A stretch of DNA of 64,000 nucleotides from Achromobacter sp. RTa (GCF_000757485.1 NZ_JPYO01000041.1:365299-429298); one strand, 5' to 3'; positions 1-8,882 are shown, counted from the first letter of the stretch. Made by a program: numbers and translations. The notes: generated by a model not told the origin, from the letters alone.

Positions 1-1
1 C

Positions 2-472
2 CGTGACCTGGAAACCGCGCAGATCGCCGTGCAGGCGTCGCTGACGGGCCACCTCGTGCTGGCGACCCTGCACACGAACGATTCGGTCTCGGCCGTGACC
101 CGGCTGACCGATATGGGCGTGGAACCCTTTCTGCTGGCCTCGTCGCTGCTGGGCGTGCTCGCGCAACGGCTGGTGCGGAAATTGTGCCCCGAGTGCAAGC
201 AGCCGGCCATGCAGGATGGCGAGCGGGTGTTCCATCCGGTGGGCTGCGCGGCGTGCAATCACACGGGCTATAGCGGGCGTTCGGGCATCCACGAACTCTT
301 CACCGTGGACGATGAGGCGCGCCGGTTGATCCACGAAGGCCGTGACGAGCGCGAGCTGCGCCGCGCGGCCGTGGCTTCGGGCATGCGGACCATGCGCGAG
401 GATGGGCGGCGCTGGGTGGAGGGCGGACAGACCTCGCCCGAGGAAATCGTGCGCGTCACACGCGACGCATAG
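2..472 (+). CDS. gspE: Type II secretion ATPase GspE, C-terminal part
   Basis: This is the C-terminal 156 residues of the cytoplasmic ATPase that powers pseudopilus assembly in type II secretion; the start lies beyond the left edge. The reading frame is open from base 2. The stretch [14 protein letters not shown] is typical of the nucleotide-binding core of GspE/PilB ATPases. A tetracysteine zinc motif follows, CPEC at 185-196 and CAAC at 245-256, which belongs to the GspE C-terminal subdomain. The usual [12 protein letters not shown] ending is present. It faces the minus-strand gspN with a 12-base gap, so gspE is not in the same transcript as the other gsp genes here. Confidence 0.93.
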   Translation, partial: RDLETAQIAVQASLTGHLVLATLHTNDSVSAVTRLTDMGVEPFLLASSLLGVLAQRLVRKLCPECKQPAMQDGERVFHPVGCAACNHTGYSGRSGIHELFTVDDEARRLIHEGRDERELRRAAVASGMRTMREDGRRWVEGGQTSPEEIVRVTRDA

Positions 473-484
473 GGCCCGCGGCGC

Positions 485-1234
485 TCAGGTTCCGAACGCC
501 ACCGTATCGCCCGAGCGTCGCCCCAGCATGGACATCAGCCCGTCCAGCGCGGCGCGGTCGGATTCCCCTGCCGAGCTCGCGTAGCTCGCTTTGCCCTGGA
601 AGCGCAGGCCGCGGCCGTTGGCGCTGCCCTGGCCGGTCACGTCGAGCAGGCCGTTTTCCGTGCTCAATGCCAGCGTGGCGCCGCCTTTTCCGCCTTGCAC
701 GCGCAGCAGGTAGGTGCCGACGGACGCCACGGGGGCGAGCGCAGTGGCCGCGTTGCGCCAGCGCAGCTCGGCCAGCGGGCCCGGAGGCAGGACTGCGCCC
801 AGGCGCAGCGGCTGCCAGGATATCTCCAGCATGCCTTGGGGCGCGAGCGTGTTCCATGGGGCGCCCAGCGCGGCCAGCACGGAGGCGGGCGCGCGCAAGG
901 CCTGGGCGGACAGCGATACTCCATTCCAGGCGGGGCTGGCGCGCACGGGGCCCTGCAACCAGGGATGGGAGATCTCGATGGCCAGCGCGTCCCAGCGCCA
1001 TTGCCATTGCACCGGCTGCGGCAGCATGCGGCGAGCCCCCGGCGGGCCCAGTGCGATCCAGGCGCTGCCGCGCCACAGCGTGCCGCTGGCGTCCGCCAGC
1101 GTGACCGGCGTGTCGGCCGGCAAGATGGCGAACAGCCAGCGCGCGGGCAGGACGGCGGCCGTGGCCGCCGCCGCGCACGCCAGGCCGGCCAGCAGCAGCG
1201 CCGCATTCTTCCGGGAAAAACGCGATCCGGCCAT
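485..1234 (-). CDS. gspN: Type II secretion protein GspN
   Basis: A 249-residue protein with one N-terminal membrane segment (about residues 10-30, rich in Ala and Leu) and a large periplasmic part. The position as last gene of a gspC-G-H-I-J-K-L-M-N operon and the WRW/SWQPL-type composition fit GspN, an accessory inner-membrane component of type II secretion found in some beta- and gamma-proteobacteria. I chose the ATG at 1234, one base after the gspM stop, although the frame stays open upstream; this gives a normal signal-anchor start. GspN is not essential in several systems, so its exact role cannot be read from sequence. Confidence 0.85.
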   Translation of the reverse strand: MAGSRFSRKNAALLLAGLACAAAATAAVLPARWLFAILPADTPVTLADASGTLWRGSAWIALGPPGARRMLPQPVQWQWRWDALAIEISHPWLQGPVRASPAWNGVSLSAQALRAPASVLAALGAPWNTLAPQGMLEISWQPLRLGAVLPPGPLAELRWRNAATALAPVASVGTYLLRVQGGKGGATLALSTENGLLDVTGQGSANGRGLRFQGKASYASSAGESDRAALDGLMSMLGRRSGDTVAFGT

Positions 1235-1235
1235 G

Positions 1236-1826
1236 TCAGCTCCGCTCCGGCGTCGACGGGGGGGCCAGCTCCACCTTGCCATTGACCAGGCCCGGCAGCG
1301 GACGCCCGTGGGCGTTGGCGGCGCGAGCCAGGTCGACGCGCCGGACGGCAAGCCCCCAGTCGCGGGCCGCGCCGTCCAGCCACCGCAGCAGCGCGGACGA
1401 GGGCGCCTGGGCCAAGGTCAACAGCACTCCCGGGCCTGCCTCGGGCTCGCCGAGCGTCCATTGCGCGGCGGGAAGTCCGGCGCGTTCCAGCGACGCGGCC
1501 AGCTCGGCGGCCGGCGGCACTGTGCCCGCGGGCGTGGCGGAGCGGCTCCGCAGCGTCATGGCCTGGGCGCTCAGGTCGGCCACGGTGGCCGCTTGCGCGC
1601 GCAGCGCCGGCAGTTCCGCATGGAGCTTGCGCATCGTGTTCAGGGGCGGTTCGATCAGGCCGACGAAGGCGAGCGCGGCACCCAGCGCGAGCCCGGCGCC
1701 GGCCAGCAGGCGGCGCTCGCGCGGCGCCAGCGCTTGATACCGCAGGCGGGCGCGCGCCAGCGCGGGATCCAGGGGCTTGCGGACGGATTGCCAGGCGGCG
1801 CGCAGGCGGTGCGAGAGTGTATTCAT
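1236..1826 (-). CDS. gspM: Type II secretion protein GspM
   Basis: A 196-residue bitopic inner-membrane protein. After a short cytoplasmic stretch ending in PRERRLLAG there is one hydrophobic segment (about residues 40-60), then an Ala/Leu-rich coiled-coil-like periplasmic region. This is the GspM layout, which partners GspL and GspE in the assembly platform. The PRERR sequence just before the membrane segment is characteristic of GspM. The ATG at 1826 overlaps the gspL stop by 4 bases, so translation is probably coupled. Confidence 0.88.
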   Translation of the reverse strand: MNTLSHRLRAAWQSVRKPLDPALARARLRYQALAPRERRLLAGAGLALGAALAFVGLIEPPLNTMRKLHAELPALRAQAATVADLSAQAMTLRSRSATPAGTVPPAAELAASLERAGLPAAQWTLGEPEAGPGVLLTLAQAPSSALLRWLDGAARDWGLAVRRVDLARAANAHGRPLPGLVNGKVELAPPSTPERS

Positions 1827-2833
1827 GGCTGGGCGCGCACGATGCGCCAGGTGTGGTCGGTGTCGGCGCGCTCCAGCTTCAGGCCCAGGGCTGCGGCCTG
1901 CTGGATGAGCGCGGGGGTTTCGGCGACGCGCTGGGACTGTTCGCCGGCATCGGCCAGTTGCAGCGTGAGCGCCTGATCGGCATAGGTCAGGCGGGCAACC
2001 TTGTCGGCGGCGAAGGGCAGCGTCTGCGCCACGGCCCTGGCCAGCGGCAGGAAGTCGGCCGCGCTCGCTGAGCCCCGGCTGGCTTGCAGCGCCTCCAGGC
2101 CCTGCTGGGCCTGGCGCGCGGGGTCGAGCACGACGGGCAGGTCGGGAAATGCGGCAAGCACCTGGCGGCGCATGCCGTCCCGCAGCGCATCCGCCTCGGA
2201 CTGCAGCTGGGAAGCGTAGAGGTTCAGCCCGCCTATCCATACGGCCGCCGCCGCCGCGCCCCAGCGCCAGGCAGGGCGCCAGCGCGAAGCGCGCGCCGGC
2301 GCCAGCTGGGGCATGGCCAGCGACCAGGAGGGAGAGGGCGCGAGCCAGCGCGGATCGGCCGGATCGCGTAAGGGCGCCGCCGTGTCCAGGCCCAGGGTTT
2401 GCGGCGCGATGAGGGCGTGGGCGCGCAGGCCCTGCGCATTCAACAGGCCCCACGCGCGCCGCACCGGTTCGCGCGCCGCCCAGGCCAGCGGCACGGAGCC
2501 GTCGGCGGCGCGGGGGCCGTGGCCGATCGCCAGCGCGTCCAGGTCGCTAAGCACCAGCGGTTCCAGCGCGCCCTGGACGGCGGCGGCATAGCGGGCGCGG
2601 GCGACGGCGGGGATCTGCACAGTGGTGGCGATCACGTCCTCCGGATGCAGCACGGCTTCGCAGGAGGCCTGCGGGTATGCGTGGCCCAGGGCGCGCAGCG
2701 CGAGTTCGCCCTGCCGCGCGCAACGGCCCCGCCGGTCGAACCAGGCGTAGGGCAGGGGGGAATCCTCGCCGAATTCGGCGAGGGCAGGCAGCGCGATGCG
2801 CAAAGTGTTCTTCAAGGGTTTTCTCTTGTCCAT
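1823..2833 (-). CDS. gspL: Type II secretion protein GspL
   Basis: A 336-residue protein with an N-terminal cytoplasmic actin-like domain (about residues 1-190), a membrane segment around 200-215 and a C-terminal ferredoxin-like periplasmic part. GspL links the ATPase GspE to the inner-membrane platform. The sequence is divergent, as GspL proteins usually are, so the call rests on length, topology and position between gspK and gspM. Its start overlaps the end of gspK by 22 bases. Confidence 0.88.
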   Translation of the reverse strand: MDKRKPLKNTLRIALPALAEFGEDSPLPYAWFDRRGRCARQGELALRALGHAYPQASCEAVLHPEDVIATTVQIPAVARARYAAAVQGALEPLVLSDLDALAIGHGPRAADGSVPLAWAAREPVRRAWGLLNAQGLRAHALIAPQTLGLDTAAPLRDPADPRWLAPSPSWSLAMPQLAPARASRWRPAWRWGAAAAAVWIGGLNLYASQLQSEADALRDGMRRQVLAAFPDLPVVLDPARQAQQGLEALQASRGSASAADFLPLARAVAQTLPFAADKVARLTYADQALTLQLADAGEQSQRVAETPALIQQAAALGLKLERADTDHTWRIVRAQP

Positions 2834-3762
2834 AGCGTCTCGGGCGCGGCTGGCGGGGAGCTGCGCATCAGCGCGTGCATGGATATCCGCGCGCGTTCGT
2901 AGGTGACGGTGCCGGTGGCGAGGAACCAGCCGCTGTTGGTGGCGACGGCGGGCGCGGCGCCCTTGACGCCGGTGCCGGCCAGGCGGTTGGCGAAGTCGCC
3001 CGCGTTGTTGAACCAGTTGCCGCGATCGCGCTCGCCCGTCATGGCCTGGGCCTGGCTGAGCGACATTCCCGGAACCAGGGCGGCGATGACTTCGGGAGGG
3101 GCTGTGTTGACGTTGACCGGCGTGGCCTCGGGCAGCACCGTCATCGTGCGGCGCAGTTCGTTGCGCGCGGGCGGGTCCAGCGCCAGCAGGGCGGCGATCT
3201 CGTCCACGCCCCGGGGAAGCGGCGCGCGGGCGCCAAGGGCGGCGCCGGGCCGCTCCTGCGGCGTGGACGCCGCGTCGGAGGCCGGCGCGGGCGGTTGCGC
3301 GGCCGCGACGATGTCGATGATTTGCGCGGCCAGCGCGTCGGGCAACTGCTGCAGGTTCAACAGGCGGCGCAGCACCTGCTCCTGCCCGGGCTGCGGCACG
3401 CCGTTGCTGGCCAGGTTGTAGAGGTTGTACTTGCCTTGCTCGTCCTGGACCCTCCCCGAGAACACGGCGACCCGGTCGTCGCCGGGCCGTTCGATGCGTG
3501 TGTCGAGGATGGGGGTGGCCCAGATCTGGTCGCCGCGCGTGATGGGCTCGCGCCGGCCGTGGTCCCGCAGCACCAGCCGCGCCCAGTCGATCCCGCCCGC
3601 CAGCATCGCGCGCGCCTGCACCCGCGCCAGTTCATTTTCCACGCGCCGGGTGCTGGCGGTCTGGCGTTGGAAGAGGCTGGTGGTCAGCGCCGCGACGATG
3701 GCGACGATGATGAGGGCGCTGATGACGGCCGCGCCGCGTTCGCGCTTGCTGGCGGTCCTCAC
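2812..3762 (-). CDS. gspK: Type II secretion minor pseudopilin GspK
   Basis: A 316-residue minor pseudopilin that forms the tip of the pseudopilus with GspI and GspJ. It starts RTASKRERGAAVISALIIV, a prepilin-type leader with cleavage after Gly, and has the long GspK-specific alpha domain insertion, much larger than other pseudopilins. Near the end VNVNTAPPEVIAAL is the classic GspK signature. I chose a GTG start at 3762, which overlaps the gspJ stop as GTGA; the frame stays open upstream but no pseudopilin leader is possible there. As in other GspK proteins, the glutamate at mature position 5 is missing. Confidence 0.93.
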   Translation of the reverse strand: MRTASKRERGAAVISALIIVAIVAALTTSLFQRQTASTRRVENELARVQARAMLAGGIDWARLVLRDHGRREPITRGDQIWATPILDTRIERPGDDRVAVFSGRVQDEQGKYNLYNLASNGVPQPGQEQVLRRLLNLQQLPDALAAQIIDIVAAAQPPAPASDAASTPQERPGAALGARAPLPRGVDEIAALLALDPPARNELRRTMTVLPEATPVNVNTAPPEVIAALVPGMSLSQAQAMTGERDRGNWFNNAGDFANRLAGTGVKGAAPAVATNSGWFLATGTVTYERARISMHALMRSSPPAAPETLWTRENP

Positions 3763-4364
3763 GGCAGCTCCAGGATGCGGCTGAAGCGCTGTGGCGCGGC
3801 GGCGGCGCCGCGCTCTAGCGTGATCTCCATTCCGGTGGGAAAGGCTGCAAGGCTGGCATCCGCGTCGACCCAGCCGCTGCCCGGCATCCAGACGCGCAGC
3901 TTCAGGGTACGCACCCCGGGCAGCAGCAGGATGCCGCCGTCCGGGGCGGGCAAGGGGCTGCGCGCTCCGGACTGCCCGGCCGCGCGCCAGAGGCCGTCCT
4001 TGCGCACCTGCCAGTGCACGCGCTGCCACAGGCCGTTGCCGTCCGGATCGGGCCGCAGTACTTCCAGCGTCTGGCCGCCGGCCGCGCGGCGCAGCAGGCG
4101 CAGGCCGCTGGTATAGGCCTGGACGTCCTGGCCGCCCGCCTCGAAGGCCGGTCCGGTGTAGGAAAGCTCCACGTCGCGCGCGATCTGGCCCAGCGCGCGC
4201 ACGATGGCGTCGGTATCCTCGGCCTGCTCCTCGATGCGGTCGCGGGCGCCGGACACGCTGGCCAGGCCGCGCCAGGCCATGATGCTGACGAGCGCCATCA
4301 GCGCCAGGGCCACCAGCACCTCCATCAGCGTGAAGCCGGCTTGCGAGCGGAAGGGTGGACGCAT
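3759..4364 (-). CDS. gspJ: Type II secretion minor pseudopilin GspJ
   Basis: A 201-residue minor pseudopilin. The leader MRPPFRSQAG is followed by FTLMEVLVALALMALVS, the type IV prepilin methylation and cleavage motif with Glu at mature position 5, so GspO/PilD should process it. The size and the C-terminal beta-rich region fit GspJ rather than GspI or GspH. It lies 2 bases after gspI and overlaps gspK by 4 bases. Confidence 0.93.
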   Translation of the reverse strand: MRPPFRSQAGFTLMEVLVALALMALVSIMAWRGLASVSGARDRIEEQAEDTDAIVRALGQIARDVELSYTGPAFEAGGQDVQAYTSGLRLLRRAAGGQTLEVLRPDPDGNGLWQRVHWQVRKDGLWRAAGQSGARSPLPAPDGGILLLPGVRTLKLRVWMPGSGWVDADASLAAFPTGMEITLERGAAAAPQRFSRILELP

Positions 4365-4366
4365 GG

Positions 4367-4768
4367 CTATCGGACACCGGACAAGAGGCCGTCCAGCTGC
4401 AGCAGGACGGCGTCGGGACGCGATGCGGACTCATCGCGGACCCGCACCGATACCTGGCGGAAACTGCGGTTCATCGAATTCGTGAACTCCAGGTCGCATC
4501 GCAGCGCCCGGCCTCCCTGTTCGCAGGGCACGGTCCGCGTGCCCGCGCGCGGCAGGACCTGTTCCAGGCGCAACTGGGCCAGCGCGTTCTGTGCAGCCAG
4601 CAACGCCAGCGTCTTGTCCTGCAGTGTGCGGCTGTTGGCCGCCATGACGCCGGTCGCGCGCAACGCCGCGCCCATCGCGACGGCGATGATGGCCAGGGCC
4701 ACCAGCACTTCGATGAGCGTGAAGCCGCGTTCGCGGCCGGGCGGGCGGGGCGTTTCAGTGGATGTCAT
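4367..4768 (-). CDS. gspI: Type II secretion minor pseudopilin GspI
   Basis: A 133-residue minor pseudopilin. The leader ends in GRERG and is followed by FTLIEVLVALAIIAVAMGA, with Glu at mature position 5. The Cys pair in the middle (VPCEQGG and RCDLEF) is usual for GspI. I chose the ATG at 4768, preceded by GGGAC at about -8 on the coding strand, over the in-frame GTG at 4786, which would add 6 residues. It overlaps the end of gspH by 14 bases. Confidence 0.92.
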   Translation of the reverse strand: MTSTETPRPPGRERGFTLIEVLVALAIIAVAMGAALRATGVMAANSRTLQDKTLALLAAQNALAQLRLEQVLPRAGTRTVPCEQGGRALRCDLEFTNSMNRSFRQVSVRVRDESASRPDAVLLQLDGLLSGVR

Positions 4769-5243
4769 AGCGTCCCGCGGCGTCACGCTGGAGAATGACG
4801 CGGGCGTCTCCGGCGCGCAGGGTCAGCGTGATGGGCGCGGCCACCCATTCCGTGTTGAAGACCAGGGGACGGTCCGGATCCAGGCGCAGCTCCACCGCGC
4901 CGGCCGACCAGGCTTGCGGACGCAGCACGTCGTCCCGTTCCATCCTGTCCACGGGCAGGGGCGCGTCTTCCTCGGCGCTGGCGCCCGGCAAGCGGCCCCG
5001 GCGCTCGAACGACCAGCCCTGCCCGCTGGGCAACCAACGGATCGGGCGGCCGTCGCTGCGTGCCTCGCTCTGCGCCACGGTGAAGGCGTCGGCCAGGCGC
5101 TGCGCGTCGCCGCGCAGGCGGTTTTCGCCCCGGCCGACGGAAAGGCTAACCATGCTGGCCGCGATGGCGACGATCACCAGCACGACCAGGACTTCGACCA
5201 GAGTGAAGCCGCGCTCAGAGTTCCCAGGAGCCGATGTCGGCAT
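4755..5243 (-). CDS. gspH: Type II secretion minor pseudopilin GspH
   Basis: A 162-residue minor pseudopilin with the prepilin motif ERG|FTLVEVLVVLVIVAIAAS about 10 residues from the ATG at 5243. The size and its place directly after gspG fit GspH, which joins the main GspG pseudopilus to the tip complex. An in-frame ATG at 5291 would give an unusually long leader, so I prefer 5243. The start lies inside the last 29 bases of gspG, so the two are translationally coupled. Confidence 0.9.
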   Translation of the reverse strand: MPTSAPGNSERGFTLVEVLVVLVIVAIAASMVSLSVGRGENRLRGDAQRLADAFTVAQSEARSDGRPIRWLPSGQGWSFERRGRLPGASAEEDAPLPVDRMERDDVLRPQAWSAGAVELRLDPDRPLVFNTEWVAAPITLTLRAGDARVILQRDAAGRYDIH

Positions 5244-5643
5244 CGCCGTTCTCTCCGCCGGGCTTGTTGTCGGCGCCGAACGAGAACACATCGATGTCGC
5301 CTTTGACGCCAGGGCTCAGGTATTGGTAGGGATGGCCCCAGGGATCGTTGGGCAGCTTGTCGAGATAGCCGCGCCAGTTGGCTACGCCCTGCGGCTTTTC
5401 CACCAGCGCGCGCAGGCCCTGGGCGGTAGTGGGGTAGCGGCCGTTGTCCAGGCGATAGAGCTTGAGCGCCTGCATGACGCCCGCGATGTCCTGCCGCGCC
5501 GCGACCTGGCGCGCCTGGTCGGGACGATCCAGCACGCGGGGGACGATCAGCGCCGCAAGAATCCCCATGATCACGATCACCACCATGATCTCGATGAGGG
5601 TGAAACCTTGCTGGCGGGCAAGCCCGCGCGGTAACTGACGCAC
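5215..5643 (-). CDS. gspG: Type II secretion major pseudopilin GspG
   Basis: The 142-residue major subunit of the pseudopilus piston. The leader MRQLPRGLARQQG is followed by FTLIEIMVVIVIMGILAAL with Glu at mature position 5. The family signatures DNGRYPTTAQGL and LPNDPWGHPYQY are intact, as is the C-terminal calcium-site region around DVFSFGAD. It is separated from the upstream gspC by 84 bases, the largest gap in the operon, so an internal promoter is possible. Confidence 0.96.
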   Translation of the reverse strand: MRQLPRGLARQQGFTLIEIMVVIVIMGILAALIVPRVLDRPDQARQVAARQDIAGVMQALKLYRLDNGRYPTTAQGLRALVEKPQGVANWRGYLDKLPNDPWGHPYQYLSPGVKGDIDVFSFGADNKPGGENGDADIGSWEL

Positions 5644-5727
5644 TTTGCAACTCCGGTCTTCAGTAGAAGCCGAGGATTGTGGTCATGAAATATGACAGCA
5701 ATATTGGCGTCGGGGTTTTGCTTCGAC

Positions 5728-6174
5728 TCAGCCCGCGCGCGCGATGCCGGCGGGCGCGGGCTGGGCGGCGGGCGCGGCCAGCCGGCTGCCGCGCCCGGCC
5801 TGTTCGACGGTCACCGCGTCCGCGGCGATCTCGCGCAACACGATGCCGGGCGCCACTTCGTTGCCGACGCGCCAGGCCAGGGGCGGGCCGCCGTCGATGC
5901 TGAGGACGGCGGCGCCGTCGGGGCCGGCGGCGATCACGCCCAGCACGGTGATCTGCGTGCGCATCGCTTCGTCCTTGCCGAACCAGACCGCCACGGGCCC
6001 GTTGTCGACCGCGCGAGGTGCTGTCGCGGCGGACACCGCCGGCGGCAGCGGGCCGGGCCGCGGCGCCAGCAGGATCGACCCCCACACCCCCACGCCGGCG
6101 GCCAATGCAAGTATGGCGATGACACGAAACGCCGCGGGCGCGGCGGGCAGGGCGGAGCGCAGGGAGAGGGACAT
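5728..6174 (-). CDS. gspC: Short GspC-like type II secretion protein
   Basis: A 148-residue bitopic protein: a short N-terminus, one membrane segment (about residues 15-36), a Pro/Ala-rich linker, then a periplasmic homology-region-like domain with VLGVIAAGPDGAAVLSIDGG. This matches the N-terminal half of GspC, which links the inner-membrane platform to the secretin GspD. It stops after the HR domain and has neither PDZ domain nor C-terminal coiled coil, so it is about half the length of classical GspC. I chose the ATG at 6174 because upstream in-frame codons translate the palindromic repeats. It is the first gene of the minus-strand operon. Confidence 0.8.
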   Translation of the reverse strand: MSLSLRSALPAAPAAFRVIAILALAAGVGVWGSILLAPRPGPLPPAVSAATAPRAVDNGPVAVWFGKDEAMRTQITVLGVIAAGPDGAAVLSIDGGPPLAWRVGNEVAPGIVLREIAADAVTVEQAGRGSRLAAPAAQPAPAGIARAG

Positions 6175-6243
6175 GGGGTACGGAACGGCTGGGGTCGAGG
6201 CGGGGACTATAGCGGGGGTGTGTGACAGGATGGTGAGCGTTGA

Positions 6244-6498
6244 TGGTGTGGTGTCAGACACCCTTTGACGGGCGTCGTGCAGGGGCGGGCGGCGCACCAG
6301 GGTGTCAGACACCTGGCGGAGCATGCGGCGGGTGGTGTGGTGTCAGACACCCTTTGACGGGCATCGTGCAGGGGTGGGCGGCGCACCAGGGTGTCGGACA
6401 CCTGACAGAGCATGCGGCGGCCAGAAAGTGTCAGACACCCCTACGCATTGCCCTTTCATTCCACTCCAACGCCCCCCGGGTGTCTGACACTCAGACAC
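6244..6498. repeat. GTGTC(A/T)GACAC repeats with an 89-base tandem duplication
   Basis: The 452-base gap between gspC and the phosphodiesterase-like gene (6175-6626) holds no gene I can support. It contains five exact copies of the palindrome GTGTC(A/T)GACAC (6251, 6302, 6340, 6428, 6480) and one variant with a central G (6391). Bases 6244-6332 are repeated almost exactly at 6333-6420, each unit carrying two palindromes spaced about 51 bases apart. The copies differ at a few positions, so the duplication is not very recent. After 6500 the sequence is ordinary AT-richer upstream DNA. Confidence 0.9.
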
Positions 6499-6626
6499 TA
6501 CCAGGACACAAAAAGATTCCTGATCCGTCGATCAGGCTTTCTCTTCTTCGCTTCACGGGCCTTTCACTTTTGGCGGCCACTATGTGCGCCAACGCAAAAC
6601 CCTGTTCATGAAGCGAGAAGAGAAGC

Positions 6627-8639
6627 ATGCAAGCATTGGATTGGAGAAAATGGTGTGCCACGTTGCTGGCGACCAGCGTATTGGCTGGCTGCGGCGGCAG
6701 CGACGACGATGACGACGAAGCCACGGCGCCGCCGCCGACGCAGCCTCCGGTGACCCAGCCGGATCAGCCCCGCGCCGACAAGGTGCTGTTCATCGGCGTC
6801 GATGGCCTGACCTATGACGCGATGCGTCGCGGCGTGGCCGACAAGTCTCTTGCCAATATCGGCCAGCTGACCGCCACGCGCGCCTGGACCGGTGGCGTGA
6901 CCGGCGCCGTGACGCAACAGCCCACGCTGCCCGCGCCCGGTTGGGCGACGCTGTTGACGGGCCAATGGGCCGATCAGCACGGCGTGCGCTTCAGCGTGCA
7001 AGGCGAAGTCATGAAGACGCCCACGCTGTTCCAGCGCGTCAAGTCGGCGCTGCCCGAGGCGCGGACCGCAGCCGCCTTCAATTCAACCATGCTGGCCGGG
7101 CTGGTCAGCGGCGACCGCGACGCGGGTTATCTGCAGGCGCTGACCGATTGCGCGGGCGTCGACGATTGCGTGGCCACGCAGGCGCGCGACCGCATCACGG
7201 AAGGCTATGACGTGGTGGTGGCGCAGTTCGGCGCGCCCGAGCGCGTCGCATCGGAATCGGGCTTCGGCGGCGCATATGACGAGGCCATCCGCCACGCGGA
7301 CGCCGCGATCGGCACGCTGGCCCAGCAGATCGCCGACCGCAAGGCGGATCATCCGGGCGAGAACTGGCTGGTCGTCGTGGCGTCCAGCCATGGCCTGGGC
7401 AAGACCGGCGCCAGCGACGGCCGGCCTTTCTCTTCCAACAAGACGATCCTGCTGGCCGCGAACCAGCCGGCGCTTCTGGGCGGCAGCGCCGACGACGCCT
7501 CGTTCGACGGACTGTGGGACAACAATTGGTATGCGCTGCCCAGCGCGGCGGACGTGACGCCGACCCTGCTGGAGCATCTGGGCGCGCTGCCGGCCCCGGC
7601 GGGCTACGACATGGCGGGCGCTTCGCTCTCCGGATCTCTGGCCCTGCGCAACGCCTCGGCGCGCACCTCCATGGACAACAAGAGCGTGACGCTGAACTGG
7701 GTGCGCGTGGGCGAGCCCGCGGGCGATATCGCGATCAGCCGCGACGGAGTGGAGATCGCGCGCGTGCCGGGCACGGCGGCCGAATACGTCGACAAGAACC
7801 TGTCGTTCGACACCGAAGGCCTGCACACGCTGAACTACAGCCTGTCCGTGGGCAGCGCCGTGAGCGCGGTGCGCGCCACGGTCATCTATACCAAGCCCCT
7901 GCCTCTGCTGGCCTCGCTGCGCACCGGCCTGACGATGCTGTTCCCCTTCGAGGGCAACGTCACGGACGTGGCCGCGGGCGGCGGCGCCATCACGCCGTAC
8001 GACGGCGTCCAGGCGCCGGCCTACGCCGACACGGGCGTATTCGGCAAGATGTTCAAGAACGACCGCAGCGCGGATCCCATCGGCGCCTTCAAGCTGGACT
8101 ATCCGGCGGGCATGCTCGACGCGGCATCGGCCTTCACCATCGGCTTCTGGTACCAGTCCGACGGCACGGCCAACGATCGCTCCATCGTGGGCAACAAGGA
8201 TTACAACTCCGGCGGCAATCCCGGCATCACCATCGCGCAGTGGGCCGGCCCGGTGCTGTATTTCAACCTGGCGGGCGGCGGCGCGCGGGTCGACATCAAC
8301 GGCGTGAAGTTCACGCCGAACAAGCCGGTCTACATCGCGATGACCGTCGACAAGACGGCCAAGACGATGACCGCCTGGGTCTACGACAGCGAGCTGGGCT
8401 TTTCGAGCCGCACCATCGGCACGGGCTCGGTCGATCTCAGCAAGGTGGCCGGCAATTACGGCCCGCACCTTGGCCTGAACGAGGACGGCCGCGGCACCTA
8501 CGGCATCTGCTGCGCCGGCACCAAGGGCCCGTACACGATGTATTTCGACGACCTGGCCTATTGGTCGCGCGCCCTGACGGAAGACGAGGTGAAGTCCCTG
8601 GCCCTGTCCGGCAAGTCCGTTTCCGAACTGTTTCCCTGA
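6627..8639 (+). CDS. Phosphodiesterase-like lipoprotein with C-terminal LamG-like domain
   Basis: A 670-residue exported protein. The N-terminus ends in the lipobox LAGC (Cys about residue 22) followed by GGSDDDDDE and a Pro/Thr linker. Residues about 50-330 look like an alkaline-phosphatase-superfamily domain of the type I phosphodiesterase group: KVLFIGVDGLTYDAM, then APGWATLLTGQWADQHG (probable Thr nucleophile region), and ASSHGLGKTG near the end of the domain. Residues about 430-670 resemble a LamG/concanavalin-like fold (FTIGFWYQSDGT, MYFDDLAYWSRALTEDEV). The substrate is unknown. Its place between the gsp genes and a phospholipase C suggests surface delivery through type II secretion, which is inference. 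Confidence 0.8.
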   Translation: MQALDWRKWCATLLATSVLAGCGGSDDDDDEATAPPPTQPPVTQPDQPRADKVLFIGVDGLTYDAMRRGVADKSLANIGQLTATRAWTGGVTGAVTQQPTLPAPGWATLLTGQWADQHGVRFSVQGEVMKTPTLFQRVKSALPEARTAAAFNSTMLAGLVSGDRDAGYLQALTDCAGVDDCVATQARDRITEGYDVVVAQFGAPERVASESGFGGAYDEAIRHADAAIGTLAQQIADRKADHPGENWLVVVASSHGLGKTGASDGRPFSSNKTILLAANQPALLGGSADDASFDGLWDNNWYALPSAADVTPTLLEHLGALPAPAGYDMAGASLSGSLALRNASARTSMDNKSVTLNWVRVGEPAGDIAISRDGVEIARVPGTAAEYVDKNLSFDTEGLHTLNYSLSVGSAVSAVRATVIYTKPLPLLASLRTGLTMLFPFEGNVTDVAAGGGAITPYDGVQAPAYADTGVFGKMFKNDRSADPIGAFKLDYPAGMLDAASAFTIGFWYQSDGTANDRSIVGNKDYNSGGNPGITIAQWAGPVLYFNLAGGGARVDINGVKFTPNKPVYIAMTVDKTAKTMTAWVYDSELGFSSRTIGTGSVDLSKVAGNYGPHLGLNEDGRGTYGICCAGTKGPYTMYFDDLAYWSRALTEDEVKSLALSGKSVSELFP

Positions 8640-8659
8640 TGTTCCAAGGATAGAAAACG

Positions 8660-8848
8660 ATGAGCATGTCCATGATTTTGCGCGGTTTCCTGCGCCTGGG
8701 CGCGGTGTTGATGTTGAGTGCCACGCTGGCCGCCTGCGGCGGCGACGACGGCGAGAGCGGCGAGGCTCCCGGCAACGGCGGCCAGCCCGAGACGCCGACC
8801 CCGGTGCCGCCCACGCCCGCCAAGCCCGAATTGCGCTGCGCGCCCTGA
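8660..8848 (+). CDS. Small lipoprotein
   Basis: A 62-residue predicted lipoprotein with a hydrophobic signal ending in LAAC (Cys about residue 26), then GGDDGESGE and a Pro/Thr-rich tail with the run PTPVPPTP. No folded domain is visible. The mature N-terminus, with Cys-Gly-Gly followed by acidic residues, resembles that of the preceding gene. It lies 20 bases after that gene and 34 before the phospholipase start, so the three are probably co-transcribed. Function unknown. Confidence 0.7.
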   Translation: MSMSMILRGFLRLGAVLMLSATLAACGGDDGESGEAPGNGGQPETPTPVPPTPAKPELRCAP

Positions 8849-8882
8849 GCCCGCTTTCCCCGAATCCATAGGAATAGAATCC

